A DNA stretch of 64,000 nt from S015-6 sp964479535 (GTDB taxonomy: Bacteria; Desulfobacterota; DSWW01), in the NCBI GenBank assembly GCA_964479535.1, contig CAYZMM010000004.1, forward strand, positions 124,001 through 188,000. Reading direction: 5' to 3'. Below are positions 8,872-16,073 of the stretch, piece after piece. Numbering within the stretch: position 1 is the stretch's first letter; each line of letters starts with the position of its first letter. The translations under genes and the position numbers were made by a program. The notes beneath the pieces are model-generated. The model saw only the letters and a program-made list of their open reading frames with translations. It had not been told where the DNA came from and made no database searches.

Positions 8872-9684
8872 CTAACGCGTCTTTCGCAGGGAGCGAAGAC
8901 CGAACAGATCCGATTTCAGATCCACGTCGAAGTCGATGTCCAGGTACTTCACACGGGTGTATTCCTTCGGCTTGTCCAGGGGCTGCATCTTGAGGACCGT
9001 CGGAAGGGTCCGGTCGTCCATCTCACGGATCTCGCTGAAGCCGAGTTCGCGAACCGCTTCCCCGTCCTCGTCGAAATAGGTCATCTTCAGAGGGATGTAG
9101 TCCTCGGCCCGGACGATGGAGAGGATCTTGCCCCAGACCACGGGGGCCTCCGGCTTCGGCAGGAGCGTGAGTTCGATGATCTTGCGGCCCTTCCGCTCTC
9201 CCTCGAAGGTGATCCGGGTATCGTAGTCCCTGGCGAACTGGCTGTCCTTGACCAGGTCGTCGTTCGTGAAGTGGCTTCCCATCCAGGAGCCGAGCATCAT
9301 GGAGGCCGGCACCTTGGTGACCCGCTTGATCTTCGGAAGGTAGTTCCAGATGTTGTCTTCCACCTTGAGGGTGGCCACGCCCTCCTCTTTGGCCGGGTAG
9401 GTGATCCGCACCAGGGAACGCTCCAAACCCTTCGTGTAGACCTTCATCCGGAGCGTACGGCTCCAGTGCTCGGTGACCACCTCCATCTCCATCTTCCCTT
9501 CGGAAGTGGATCCGCGCCACAACCGATCCACCTTGTCGAGGATCTCCTGGACGAGCGCCTCTTCCGACTCGCCCCGGGAAGGAGCGGCTTCGTCGGTCAC
9601 GGCCAGGGCCATGCCCGCCCCCAGAACGAGACAGCCCACAAGCCAGCCCTGCGTCCAGACGGCCCTTCGAGCCCGGAACTTCAT
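8872..9684 (-). CDS. outer-membrane lipoprotein-sorting (LolA-like) protein
   Basis: The 270-residue protein has an N-terminal signal (RRAVWTQGWLVGCLVLGAGMALA) and then the large LolA/LolB-fold family annotated as outer-membrane lipoprotein-sorting protein. Diagnostic stretches are ILDKVDRLWRGSTSEGKMEM, YPAKEEGVATLKVEDNIWNYLP, MMLGSWMGSHFTNDDLVKDS and a C-terminal DLKSDLFGLRSLRK. This family is regularly encoded beside MacB-type ABC genes and a DUF1302-type barrel, exactly as here, and probably carries a hydrophobic cargo across the periplasm. It is the first gene of the minus-strand operon; the start is preceded by GGAG. Family call firm, cargo unknown. Confidence 0.9.
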   Translation of the reverse strand: MKFRARRAVWTQGWLVGCLVLGAGMALAVTDEAAPSRGESEEALVQEILDKVDRLWRGSTSEGKMEMEVVTEHWSRTLRMKVYTKGLERSLVRITYPAKEEGVATLKVEDNIWNYLPKIKRVTKVPASMMLGSWMGSHFTNDDLVKDSQFARDYDTRITFEGERKGRKIIELTLLPKPEAPVVWGKILSIVRAEDYIPLKMTYFDEDGEAVRELGFSEIREMDDRTLPTVLKMQPLDKPKEYTRVKYLDIDFDVDLKSDLFGLRSLRKTR

Positions 9685-9768
9685 CCGTTTCTCCGTGAAA
9701 GAAACCCTCGCTCTTCTTCCGGCTCATTCCATGAAAGGGGCACCCGTTCCCGTCCTACGGAAGGGAAC

Positions 9769-9798
9769 TTGAAGCCATAGAACTTATCAGGCTATAAT
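9769..9798 (+). promoter_or_regulatory. sigma70-type promoter before the secreted barrel protein gene
   Basis: TTGAAG (9769-9774) and a perfect TATAAT (9793-9798) are separated by 18 bases, about 50 bases before the ATG at 9849. It stands in an unusually AT-rich patch of a GC-rich region. Confidence 0.6.
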
Positions 9799-9848
9799 GA
9801 AATAAACAACCTTTTTATTGCCCATCCATTGCCCTGGGAGGCCCGGCC

Positions 9849-11171
9849 ATGAAAAGATGCCTCGCGACCTTCTTCGTCTGTGCGGGAATGGCGGTGTTTT
9901 CCATCAACCCCGCAGGCGCCGTCACGATGGACGAGTACGGGGACCTCTTCGACGCCGTGCTGAACAACATGCTGGACAACTATGCGTGGGAGCTCGACGA
10001 TCAGGGCAACCCGATCGTCGGGAACTGGGATGCGGACGAGATGTACGATTCCACCCTGTTCGCTCCGGACATCCTCTACCGCCTGTCCAGGGATCCGGAC
10101 TACGGGGACGAGGCGGCCCGGGCGCGTGTCCGCCTCCTGGCGAATCAGACCGTGGAGTACGAGATGGAAAAGCTCGGCCAGTATCTCCTCGGCGACGACT
10201 CGGTCATGCTGGAGGCCTTTGCCGGGGCGCCCTGCCTGATCGACGCGTACCGGGAGACCCGGTCGAGCGGCCACAACCTGACGCTGACCGCCGCGCTCAC
10301 GATCGTCGAGGGAATGATCGCAGAGGAACCGAACTTCCTGGGCGACTACATGGGCTATGTGTGCGCCAACGGCCTCGTTGGCTTCTATGCCCTCTATTTC
10401 GCAGACGTGCAGGGCCGCATGACCGGCTATCTCGCCAAGGACATCGGGCTCCGGGTGCTGGAAGATGCGGTCGCCAGGTACTGGGACCCCGTGGAGGAGC
10501 GCTTCTGGCCGATCTACAACCTCTACGAGGACGGCTGGATGCTCATGGGGCTCGCCTACGCCTACGGCACCACCGGGGATGTGGAGTACAAGTACATGGC
10601 CGACGCGGTGATGGCCGAGATCGACACGAATCTCTGGGACGACGTGACGGGCGACGGCGGTTACTGGGAGTACACCGACTTCATGTACAAGCCGGAGCTG
10701 GGCCCCTGGAAGAAGCTGTCTACCCACGAGAGGCTCGCCCGGGCCATGCTCCACTGGTTCGAGTTCACGGGGGACACGACCTACCTCGACCAGGCGCGGA
10801 AGATGCTCGACTATGTGGAGGCTCACCTCTGCACCGAGGACTGCTACCAGCCGGGAGAGACGGTCTGCTACCATCACTGGACCACGGTCTCCGGGCTCCC
10901 GCACCGGATCTCCGATCCGGAGGATCCCGGCTACGACCCCTACTACGAGTATCCCTTCTGCACCGGGTGCAACTTCAACCTGCTCATCGACATTTACCTG
11001 CTGAACAAGTTCGTCCAGCAGTCCGGGAACTACCCCCGCACGGCAGGCCCGTGCGGCACCGTGGTGACGGGCACAGCATCCGCCCCTGCGAGGGCCGTGG
11101 CAGGCATTGCACTGCTCTCTCTGCCGGGTGCATTCGTCCTGATTCGGAAGCGGGCCGCAGGGAGAGCCTGA
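9849..11171 (+). CDS. secreted alpha/alpha-barrel-like protein with C-terminal membrane anchor
   Basis: The 440-residue product has a signal peptide (MKRCLATFFVCAGMAVFSINPAGA) and a body of paired helices rich in Trp, Tyr and acidic residues. Examples are WDPVEERFWPIYNLYEDGWMLMGLAYAYGTTG and ERLARAMLHWFEFTGDTTYLDQARKML. This resembles the six-hairpin/terpenoid-cyclase toroid of glycosidases, epimerases and lyases acting on polysaccharides. Six cysteines near residues 325-380 (LCTEDCYQ, TVCYHH, CTGCNF) could form disulfides. The C-terminus (ARAVAGIALLSLPGAFVLIRKRAAGRA) is a hydrophobic helix followed by a basic cluster, like sortase/rhombosortase-style anchor signals. I cannot name the enzyme. 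The gene stands alone behind a good promoter; the ATG follows GGGAGGCCCGGCC. Confidence 0.75.
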   Translation: MKRCLATFFVCAGMAVFSINPAGAVTMDEYGDLFDAVLNNMLDNYAWELDDQGNPIVGNWDADEMYDSTLFAPDILYRLSRDPDYGDEAARARVRLLANQTVEYEMEKLGQYLLGDDSVMLEAFAGAPCLIDAYRETRSSGHNLTLTAALTIVEGMIAEEPNFLGDYMGYVCANGLVGFYALYFADVQGRMTGYLAKDIGLRVLEDAVARYWDPVEERFWPIYNLYEDGWMLMGLAYAYGTTGDVEYKYMADAVMAEIDTNLWDDVTGDGGYWEYTDFMYKPELGPWKKLSTHERLARAMLHWFEFTGDTTYLDQARKMLDYVEAHLCTEDCYQPGETVCYHHWTTVSGLPHRISDPEDPGYDPYYEYPFCTGCNFNLLIDIYLLNKFVQQSGNYPRTAGPCGTVVTGTASAPARAVAGIALLSLPGAFVLIRKRAAGRA

Positions 11172-11266
11172 GACGCGGGCCACGTGAAGCCGTTCTTTCA
11201 TCTCAGAGCCGCATCCGTTGCACGAACTTCCTCTGCTCGAGGCTCAAAAGAAAGGAGGTGGGTTCC

Positions 11267-11410
11267 ATGCAAAAGAAGGAGCGACGTTCCGGAAAAGACC
11301 GTAGATCAGGTTCGGACCGAAGGAAGTCCAAGGATGCCGACTACAGAGGACAAGAGCGGAGGAGCGGTTCGGACAGGAGAGGCGGAAAGGACAGGCGGAA
11401 GTCCTCTTGA
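11267..11410 (+). CDS. 47-residue RRSG[KS]DRR-repeat basic protein
   Basis: A short frame begins at ATG 11267 behind a near-perfect ribosome-binding site (AAAGGAGGTGGGTTCC). It encodes only Arg, Lys, Ser, Gly, Asp and a few others, arranged as repeats of E/D-RRSG[K/S]DRR: two copies, a spacer (KSKDADYRGQ) and two more copies. Such RRxxxDRR stretches are common as N-terminal tails of PilZ and response-regulator proteins in Desulfobacterota; here the tail stands alone. The hydrophilic, strongly basic composition argues for a nucleic-acid or membrane-surface ligand, but that is inference. It lies 13 bases before the DUF6616-like gene and is probably cotranscribed with it. Confidence 0.65.
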   Translation: MQKKERRSGKDRRSGSDRRKSKDADYRGQERRSGSDRRGGKDRRKSS

Positions 11411-11422
11411 GCGGAAAAGGAG

Positions 11423-11767
11423 ATGATGATGCACGTCTTTGTCGAGCTGTGGAACGCCCGCCCGGAGTGGCGCGCCCTTTCTGAAGAGGAGCGGGGCAAC
11501 TACATGCAGCAGGTAGGGGCCGGCATGGGGGAGCTGGCCAGGGCGGGGATCGAGGTGGTCTGCTGGGCCGCCAACGACCCGCACACGTCGCACCGTTGCG
11601 GTTACGACTACCTGGCCGTCTGGAAGATGCCCGACGAGAAGGCGGTGAAGCTCTTCCAGGAGACCGTGGAGCAGGCGGGCTGGTACGACTACTTCGAGCA
11701 GGTCAACGCCGGGGGCGCCATGTCCACGCCGGAGGAGATCATCGGCCGGATCATGCAATTGCGATGA
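11423..11767 (+). CDS. DUF6616-like small cytosolic protein
   Basis: This 114-residue protein reads MMMHVFVELWNARPEWRALSEEERGNYMQQVG, continues with DYLAVWKMPDEKAVKLFQETVEQAGWYDYFEQVNA, and lacks a signal or membrane segment. I recognise the pattern from the DUF6616 family of dimeric alpha/beta ferredoxin-like proteins (similar to YciI/EthD-like folds); no function has been assigned to it that I know of. Three consecutive ATG codons follow AAAAGGAG. The end overlaps the start of the uracil-DNA glycosylase gene (ATGA at 11764-11767), so the two are translationally coupled. Confidence 0.72.
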   Translation: MMMHVFVELWNARPEWRALSEEERGNYMQQVGAGMGELARAGIEVVCWAANDPHTSHRCGYDYLAVWKMPDEKAVKLFQETVEQAGWYDYFEQVNAGGAMSTPEEIIGRIMQLR

Positions 11768-12492
11768 ACCTGCAACGTGTGACGACCGCCTTGATCCAAG
11801 ACCTTCGACCCCTGCGCTTCGGGCCGCCCGTCACCCATGTCTACAACCCCCTCGAATACGCCGGCAAGCCCTACAGGAAGTATTTGAAGCTCTACGGGGA
11901 CAGGCCCAAAGAGGTCGTGCTGGTGGGGATGAACCCCGGCCCCTGGGGGATGACCCAGACCGGCGTCCCCTTCGGCGAGGTGAATGCCGTGCGGGACTGG
12001 ATGGGGATCGAGGCCCCGGTCGGAAGACCCCCCGCAACCCACCCGAAGCGCCCGGTCCAGGGCTTTTCATGCGGGCGGAGCGAAGTCAGCGGCAAACGCC
12101 TCTGGGGCTGGGCCGCCCACGTCTTCGACACACCCGGGAGCTTCTTCGCCCGGTTCTTCGTGGCCAACTACTGCCCCCTCGCCTTCTACGAGGAGACCGG
12201 AAGGAACCGCACCCCCGACAGCCTCCGGGCGGCGGAGAAGCGACCCCTTTTCGCCGCCTGTGACCGGGCCCTGAGAGGGACCGTCGAATGGTTCGAGCCG
12301 GATCATGTGGTGGGAATCGGGGTCTTCGCAGAGGCGAGGGCCCGTGCGGCGCTGGCCGGCCTGGACGTCGCGATCGGCCGGATCACCCACCCGAGTCCCG
12401 CCAACCCGAAGGCGAACCGGGGCTGGGAGCCCCTCATCGCCAACGAACTCGCCTCCCTCGGCATCCGCATCCAGGGCACGCGTTTTTCGTAG
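11764..12492 (+). CDS. SMUG1-type uracil-DNA glycosylase
   Basis: The 242-residue protein belongs to family 3 uracil-DNA glycosylases, the single-strand-selective SMUG1 type that removes uracil and oxidised pyrimidines in base excision repair. Motif 1 is VGMNPGPWGMTQTGVPFGE (about residues 57-75) with the catalytic Asn in GMNPGP. Motif 2 is HPSPANPKANRGW near residue 210, carrying the His that contacts the uracil O2 and the intercalation loop. NYCPLAF lies between them. The frame is open further upstream, but that part duplicates the DUF6616 region in another frame. The ATG at 11764 overlaps the previous stop codon and gives the length normal for SMUG1. Confidence 0.93.
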   Translation: MNLQRVTTALIQDLRPLRFGPPVTHVYNPLEYAGKPYRKYLKLYGDRPKEVVLVGMNPGPWGMTQTGVPFGEVNAVRDWMGIEAPVGRPPATHPKRPVQGFSCGRSEVSGKRLWGWAAHVFDTPGSFFARFFVANYCPLAFYEETGRNRTPDSLRAAEKRPLFAACDRALRGTVEWFEPDHVVGIGVFAEARARAALAGLDVAIGRITHPSPANPKANRGWEPLIANELASLGIRIQGTRFS

Positions 12493-12555
12493 ACACGACC
12501 CGCCGGCGGCGGTATGGTGTCCCCGTGAGACGAACAAGAGACAGGAGGTGCCGTC

Positions 12556-13968
12556 ATGAAAGGGTTGTTCAAATGGGTCGGGATCCTGCTGGGCGTCCTG
12601 GTGCTCCTCATCCTTGCCGCCGGCATCGTTCTCATGGTCGTGGTGGACAAGGAGATGATCGCCGGGCAGATGGAATCCGCGCTCAACCGTCATGTGAACA
12701 TCGACTCCATCGACATCGGCCTCTTCTCGGTCGTCTCCGGCGTACAGGTAACCGGGGTGCGGATCTCCAACTTCAAATCCCCGGAACAACTCGACGCGCT
12801 GAAGGGAAAGCCGGTTTCGGACGAAGACCTCTTCGCAGGGCTGAAACGCATGAGCCTCAGCCTCCGTTTCCTCCCTCTCCTTTCGGGGAGTGTTCAGGTA
12901 GGCGAGTTCGTGATCTACGAACCGGTCATTCACCTCGTGAAGTACAAGAGCGGCGCCTTCAATTTCTCCGATCTGCTCCAGCCGCAAACGGAGGAAGAGA
13001 GGGAGGAGAAGAAGAAGCCGTCCGAGCCCCTGTCGGCCGACGACCTGCCGGTCAGCCTTACCGTGGGAAAGATCGGCGTGGAGAAGGGGACGCTCACCTA
13101 CCTGGACAAGAAGCTGAACCAGACGCTCCAAATCTACGATCTCACGTTCCTGGCACATTCGGCCGACATCGACCCTTCCAACCTCGAGGCGAGGAACCGG
13201 GTGAAGATCCGGTTCGAACTGGGCGTCAAGCCGGAGGTCCGCTGGAAGACCGGGGCGGTGCGGTTCTTCGACATCGGCCTGGACGGACAGGGCACGGTCA
13301 AGCCCTTCGACCCGAAGACCAGGAGGCTGAACCCGGAGGTCACCCTCCAGGCGGGTTCGCCCAGGGGAACCCTCTCCGGCGTGAAGATCCTGGAGGCGAT
13401 CCAGTCCGTGAAGGCGATCGAGCAGTACACGGGCAAGCTCTCCTTTCTCCAGGATGAAGTCACCTGGGAAGGGGCGAACGTGGACTTGCGGTACAAGGAC
13501 GGCAACGTGAACGTGTCCACCGGCAACATAACCGCCAGAGACTACGTCCTCGACTTTTCAGGCTCCACCAACCTCGACACCCGCGCGATCGATCTCGAGC
13601 TCGGGATGGAACTCGGGGAAGAGCCGACCCGAAACGTGCGGAATTCCATCGAGGAGAGAATGCAGAAGGAACTCGAGGGGGATCTGGCCAAGTACGTCTC
13701 CTCGGAACAACTCGCAGATCTGGTCATGAAGCGCCTGACGAACGCTGAAGGGAACGTGTTTCTCAAGTACAAGGTCGCGGGCACCACGACGTCCCCGAAG
13801 CCGACACTGGTCGAGCCGACCGTGCCCCCTCTCCAGGCACTGCTGAAGGAAATGGGCGCCGACGTAGCCGACATCGCCAAAGAGGCGGCAAAGAAGGAGG
13901 CCCAGAAGGCGATCGAGGACGCGACGAAAGACTTGGGGGAAGACCTGCGAAAGAAGCTCAAGTTCTAG
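12556..13968 (+). CDS. AsmA-family protein
   Basis: This 470-residue protein has one N-terminal transmembrane helix (FKWVGILLGVLVLLILAAGIVLMVVV) and a large periplasmic body with the AsmA/VPS13-like pattern. That pattern includes LNRHVNIDSIDIGLFSVVSGVQVTGVRISN, RFLPLLSGSVQVGEFVIYEPVIHLVKYKSGAFNFSDLL and VGKIGVEKGTLTYLDK. AsmA proteins form repeating beta-groove bridges in the envelope, implicated in phospholipid movement and outer-membrane homeostasis. The C-terminal 60 residues are an Ala/Lys-rich helix (AKEAAKKEAQKAIEDATKDL) with no family precedent I can name. The start follows ACAGGAGGTGCCGTC. Its stop is immediately followed by the long palindrome at 13969-14166. Confidence 0.85.
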   Translation: MKGLFKWVGILLGVLVLLILAAGIVLMVVVDKEMIAGQMESALNRHVNIDSIDIGLFSVVSGVQVTGVRISNFKSPEQLDALKGKPVSDEDLFAGLKRMSLSLRFLPLLSGSVQVGEFVIYEPVIHLVKYKSGAFNFSDLLQPQTEEEREEKKKPSEPLSADDLPVSLTVGKIGVEKGTLTYLDKKLNQTLQIYDLTFLAHSADIDPSNLEARNRVKIRFELGVKPEVRWKTGAVRFFDIGLDGQGTVKPFDPKTRRLNPEVTLQAGSPRGTLSGVKILEAIQSVKAIEQYTGKLSFLQDEVTWEGANVDLRYKDGNVNVSTGNITARDYVLDFSGSTNLDTRAIDLELGMELGEEPTRNVRNSIEERMQKELEGDLAKYVSSEQLADLVMKRLTNAEGNVFLKYKVAGTTTSPKPTLVEPTVPPLQALLKEMGADVADIAKEAAKKEAQKAIEDATKDLGEDLRKKLKF

Positions 13969-14166
13969 CCCGCATGTTGCACGAAACTTCGTCGCGAGAG
14001 CGGTGGAAGCGCGGAAGATTCGGGCCCTTGAGGGCGAAGTCGATTCTCGGGGTTTGGGGACGGATCGTACTGAAGTACATCCGGGTCCGAACCTCGAGAA
14101 TCGACCCGAAGATTCCGTGCTTACGCAGCTCGGAGCAGAAGGCTTCGTGCCATATGCGGGCTAGCC
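13969..14166. repeat. long imperfect palindrome between convergent genes
   Basis: The 5' arm (CCCGCATGTTGCACGAAACTTC at its outer end, broken here after 20 bases: CCCGCATGTTGCACGAAACT) is matched in reverse complement by the 3' arm ending CTTCGTGCCATATGCGGG. An inner pair, GTCGATTCTCGGGGTT (14039-14054) and AACCTCGAGAATCGAC (14090-14105), encloses a smaller palindrome around GTACTGAAGTAC. The element lies one base after the AsmA stop and fills the gap to the convergent acyl-CoA dehydrogenase gene. It looks like a dispersed, non-coding palindromic repeat that may also act as a bidirectional terminator. Confidence 0.75.
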
Positions 14167-14197
14167 CGCAGATGGGGCTTCTTGGTCAGCCTCCGGC

Positions 14198-15436
14198 TCA
14201 GGTGTATCGCTCCAGCAGGTACCTTGCCCCGGCAAGGCGGAGCGTGTCGTTGTCCCCGTCCTCGATCATGGCGGCCCGCGCGTCGCGGAAGATCCTCTCC
14301 ACCGGGTATTCCCTGCTGAGCCCGCAACCGCCCAGGAGCTGGACGGCGTCGCTGGCGAGTTCGAAGGCGGTTTCCGTGTTCTGCACCTTCGCCGCGACCG
14401 CATAGTGCGGCTCGGGCGGCATGGCCTGCGCATTGTACGTGTTGACGGCTCGCGCGAGGGCTCGAGCGCTTTCCACACGGGTGAACATGTCGAAGAGTTT
14501 CTTCTGTACCAGCTGGTGCTTCGAGATGACCTTCGCGCCCGCCACGCGCACCCGGCAGTACGCGAGCGCCTCCTCCAGGGCCGACCTCGCCACGCCCGTG
14601 AAGGTGGTGGCCATACCGCCGTTCGCGGTCGCAACGATGATGTCGGTGACCATCTCGTACATCTCCGGCTTCACGAGGATGTAGTCGGCCGGAACGCGGA
14701 CACTGTCGAAGTAGATCTCCCCCTGGTTGAGATCCCGCTGCCCGATCTTGTCGAGGGGCTTTCCCCGGGTAACGCCGTCGACGTTCAGGGGAACAAAGAA
14801 CATGCCCGCGTCACGTTCGTCCTCGGTGCCGTCGATGCTCGCGTGCAGGAGAGCATGGGTGGCGATCGTTCCGTTCGAGACCCAGGCCGACTTCTGGCCG
14901 TTGATCACCCACTCGTCACCCTCCAGCCTTGCGCGGGTGCCGTGGCGTATCAAGGGGATGTCCTCTCTCCTCGAGCCGATATAGACCTGATCGCCCCCCC
15001 CGTGCTCCGGCTCGTTGATCGCCCAGCAGCCGATGTACTCGGCCTTCGTGTCGTCCCGGAAGGGAATCACGTGCTCTTCGACGAGCCCCGGTGGACCCAG
15101 CAGGGCGGCGAAGACGAAGGGCATGCTCGAAGCGCCCATGCAGACGGCCAGCCCTGCGCTGCCCCACCCCATCTCCTCCGCTATGATGCACTGCTCGATC
15201 GGGCCAAGCCCAACCCCCCCGAGCTCCTCGGGCAGAGCACGGACGTGATACCCCAGCTCACGGGCCCGGCGCAGCACGTCCCAGAGGACCGAATCTTCCG
15301 CAATCACCTCGGCCGGGTCGGAGAGCTTGTCGAGCTTCTCGGCGGCAGGCCGCATGACCTCCGCCGCGAACTTGTGGGTCTGCTCCTTCAGGGAACGTTG
15401 TTCGCTCGTCAAATCCGCGTTCAGATCGAGAAACAT
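14198..15436 (-). CDS. acyl-CoA dehydrogenase
   Basis: The 412-residue flavoprotein shows the whole acyl-CoA dehydrogenase pattern. It has an N-terminal helical domain (LTSEQRSLKEQTHKFAAEVMRPAAEKLD), a middle beta domain (EYIGCWAINEPEHGGGD, then DEWVINGQKSAWVSNG) and a C-terminal helical domain with LLGGCGLSREYPVERIFRDARA. At the place where most family members have the catalytic base (IYEGTSE) this one reads IEDGDND, so the usual Glu appears to be Asp. A few family members acting on cyclic or aromatic acyl-CoAs also use Asp. It is the third gene of an operon after the radical SAM and TetR genes, 13 bases after the latter. It probably oxidises a CoA thioester sensed by that regulator. Substrate unknown. 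Confidence 0.9.
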   Translation of the reverse strand: MFLDLNADLTSEQRSLKEQTHKFAAEVMRPAAEKLDKLSDPAEVIAEDSVLWDVLRRARELGYHVRALPEELGGVGLGPIEQCIIAEEMGWGSAGLAVCMGASSMPFVFAALLGPPGLVEEHVIPFRDDTKAEYIGCWAINEPEHGGGDQVYIGSRREDIPLIRHGTRARLEGDEWVINGQKSAWVSNGTIATHALLHASIDGTEDERDAGMFFVPLNVDGVTRGKPLDKIGQRDLNQGEIYFDSVRVPADYILVKPEMYEMVTDIIVATANGGMATTFTGVARSALEEALAYCRVRVAGAKVISKHQLVQKKLFDMFTRVESARALARAVNTYNAQAMPPEPHYAVAAKVQNTETAFELASDAVQLLGGCGLSREYPVERIFRDARAAMIEDGDNDTLRLAGARYLLERYT

Positions 15437-15449
15437 GGACGAAACTCCC

Positions 15450-16061
15450 TCATTGCAACACCAGTCGTGCCAGACTCCGGATCACCCGGGGGATGATCTC
15501 CTCGGGCGATTTGGACGGATCCTGGAAACAGGACTGGCGCACGGCTTCCTTGAGCGCCCCGAAAGCGGAAAGGGCGATGGTTTCCACGTCGAACCTTCTC
15601 AACAGACCCATCTGGATGCCGTGACGGAGCATCCGCCTGATCTCGTGGATCACCCCCTCGGAAAAGGCATACGAGTCTTCAGAGAACTTGGACCCGATGG
15701 TCTCCGCCTCGGCGATGAACAGTCGCATGAAGGTCCCGTGCGTCTCGATGTGGTCGACGAGGAAGACGGCCACGCGGTCCGCCATCTTCAGCCAGTCGTT
15801 CTTCGTCCGCACCGCAGTGAAGTCCGTGTTCAGGAGACCGGAGATCATCAGCGTTCGATACTCGTGGAGAAGCTCGGAGAAGATATTCTCCTTGTTCTTG
15901 AAATAGAGATAGAAGGTTCCCTGGGTCACGCCGGCCGCACCGACGATGTCGGAAATGGTGGTCGCGGCGTATCCCTTGTCCCCGAAGACTTCGAGGGCGG
16001 CGCCGAGAAGTTCCCGTCGCGTGGCCTCTCGCGCTATCAGGGCGGCGTGGGTGCGCGCCAT
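15450..16061 (-). CDS. TetR-family transcriptional regulator
   Basis: This 203-residue regulator has the TetR helix-turn-helix at residues 12-58 (RRELLGAALEVFGDKGYAATTISDIVGAAGVTQGTFYLYFKNKENIF), followed by an all-helical ligand domain. Regulators of this type next to acyl-CoA dehydrogenases often bind acyl-CoA (FadR/PsrA-like). It lies between the radical SAM gene (12 bases upstream) and the acyl-CoA dehydrogenase gene. It probably represses this operon through the palindrome at 17886-17903. Confidence 0.92.
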   Translation of the reverse strand: MARTHAALIAREATRRELLGAALEVFGDKGYAATTISDIVGAAGVTQGTFYLYFKNKENIFSELLHEYRTLMISGLLNTDFTAVRTKNDWLKMADRVAVFLVDHIETHGTFMRLFIAEAETIGSKFSEDSYAFSEGVIHEIRRMLRHGIQMGLLRRFDVETIALSAFGALKEAVRQSCFQDPSKSPEEIIPRVIRSLARLVLQ

Positions 16062-16073
16062 CGCCTCCTCCGG

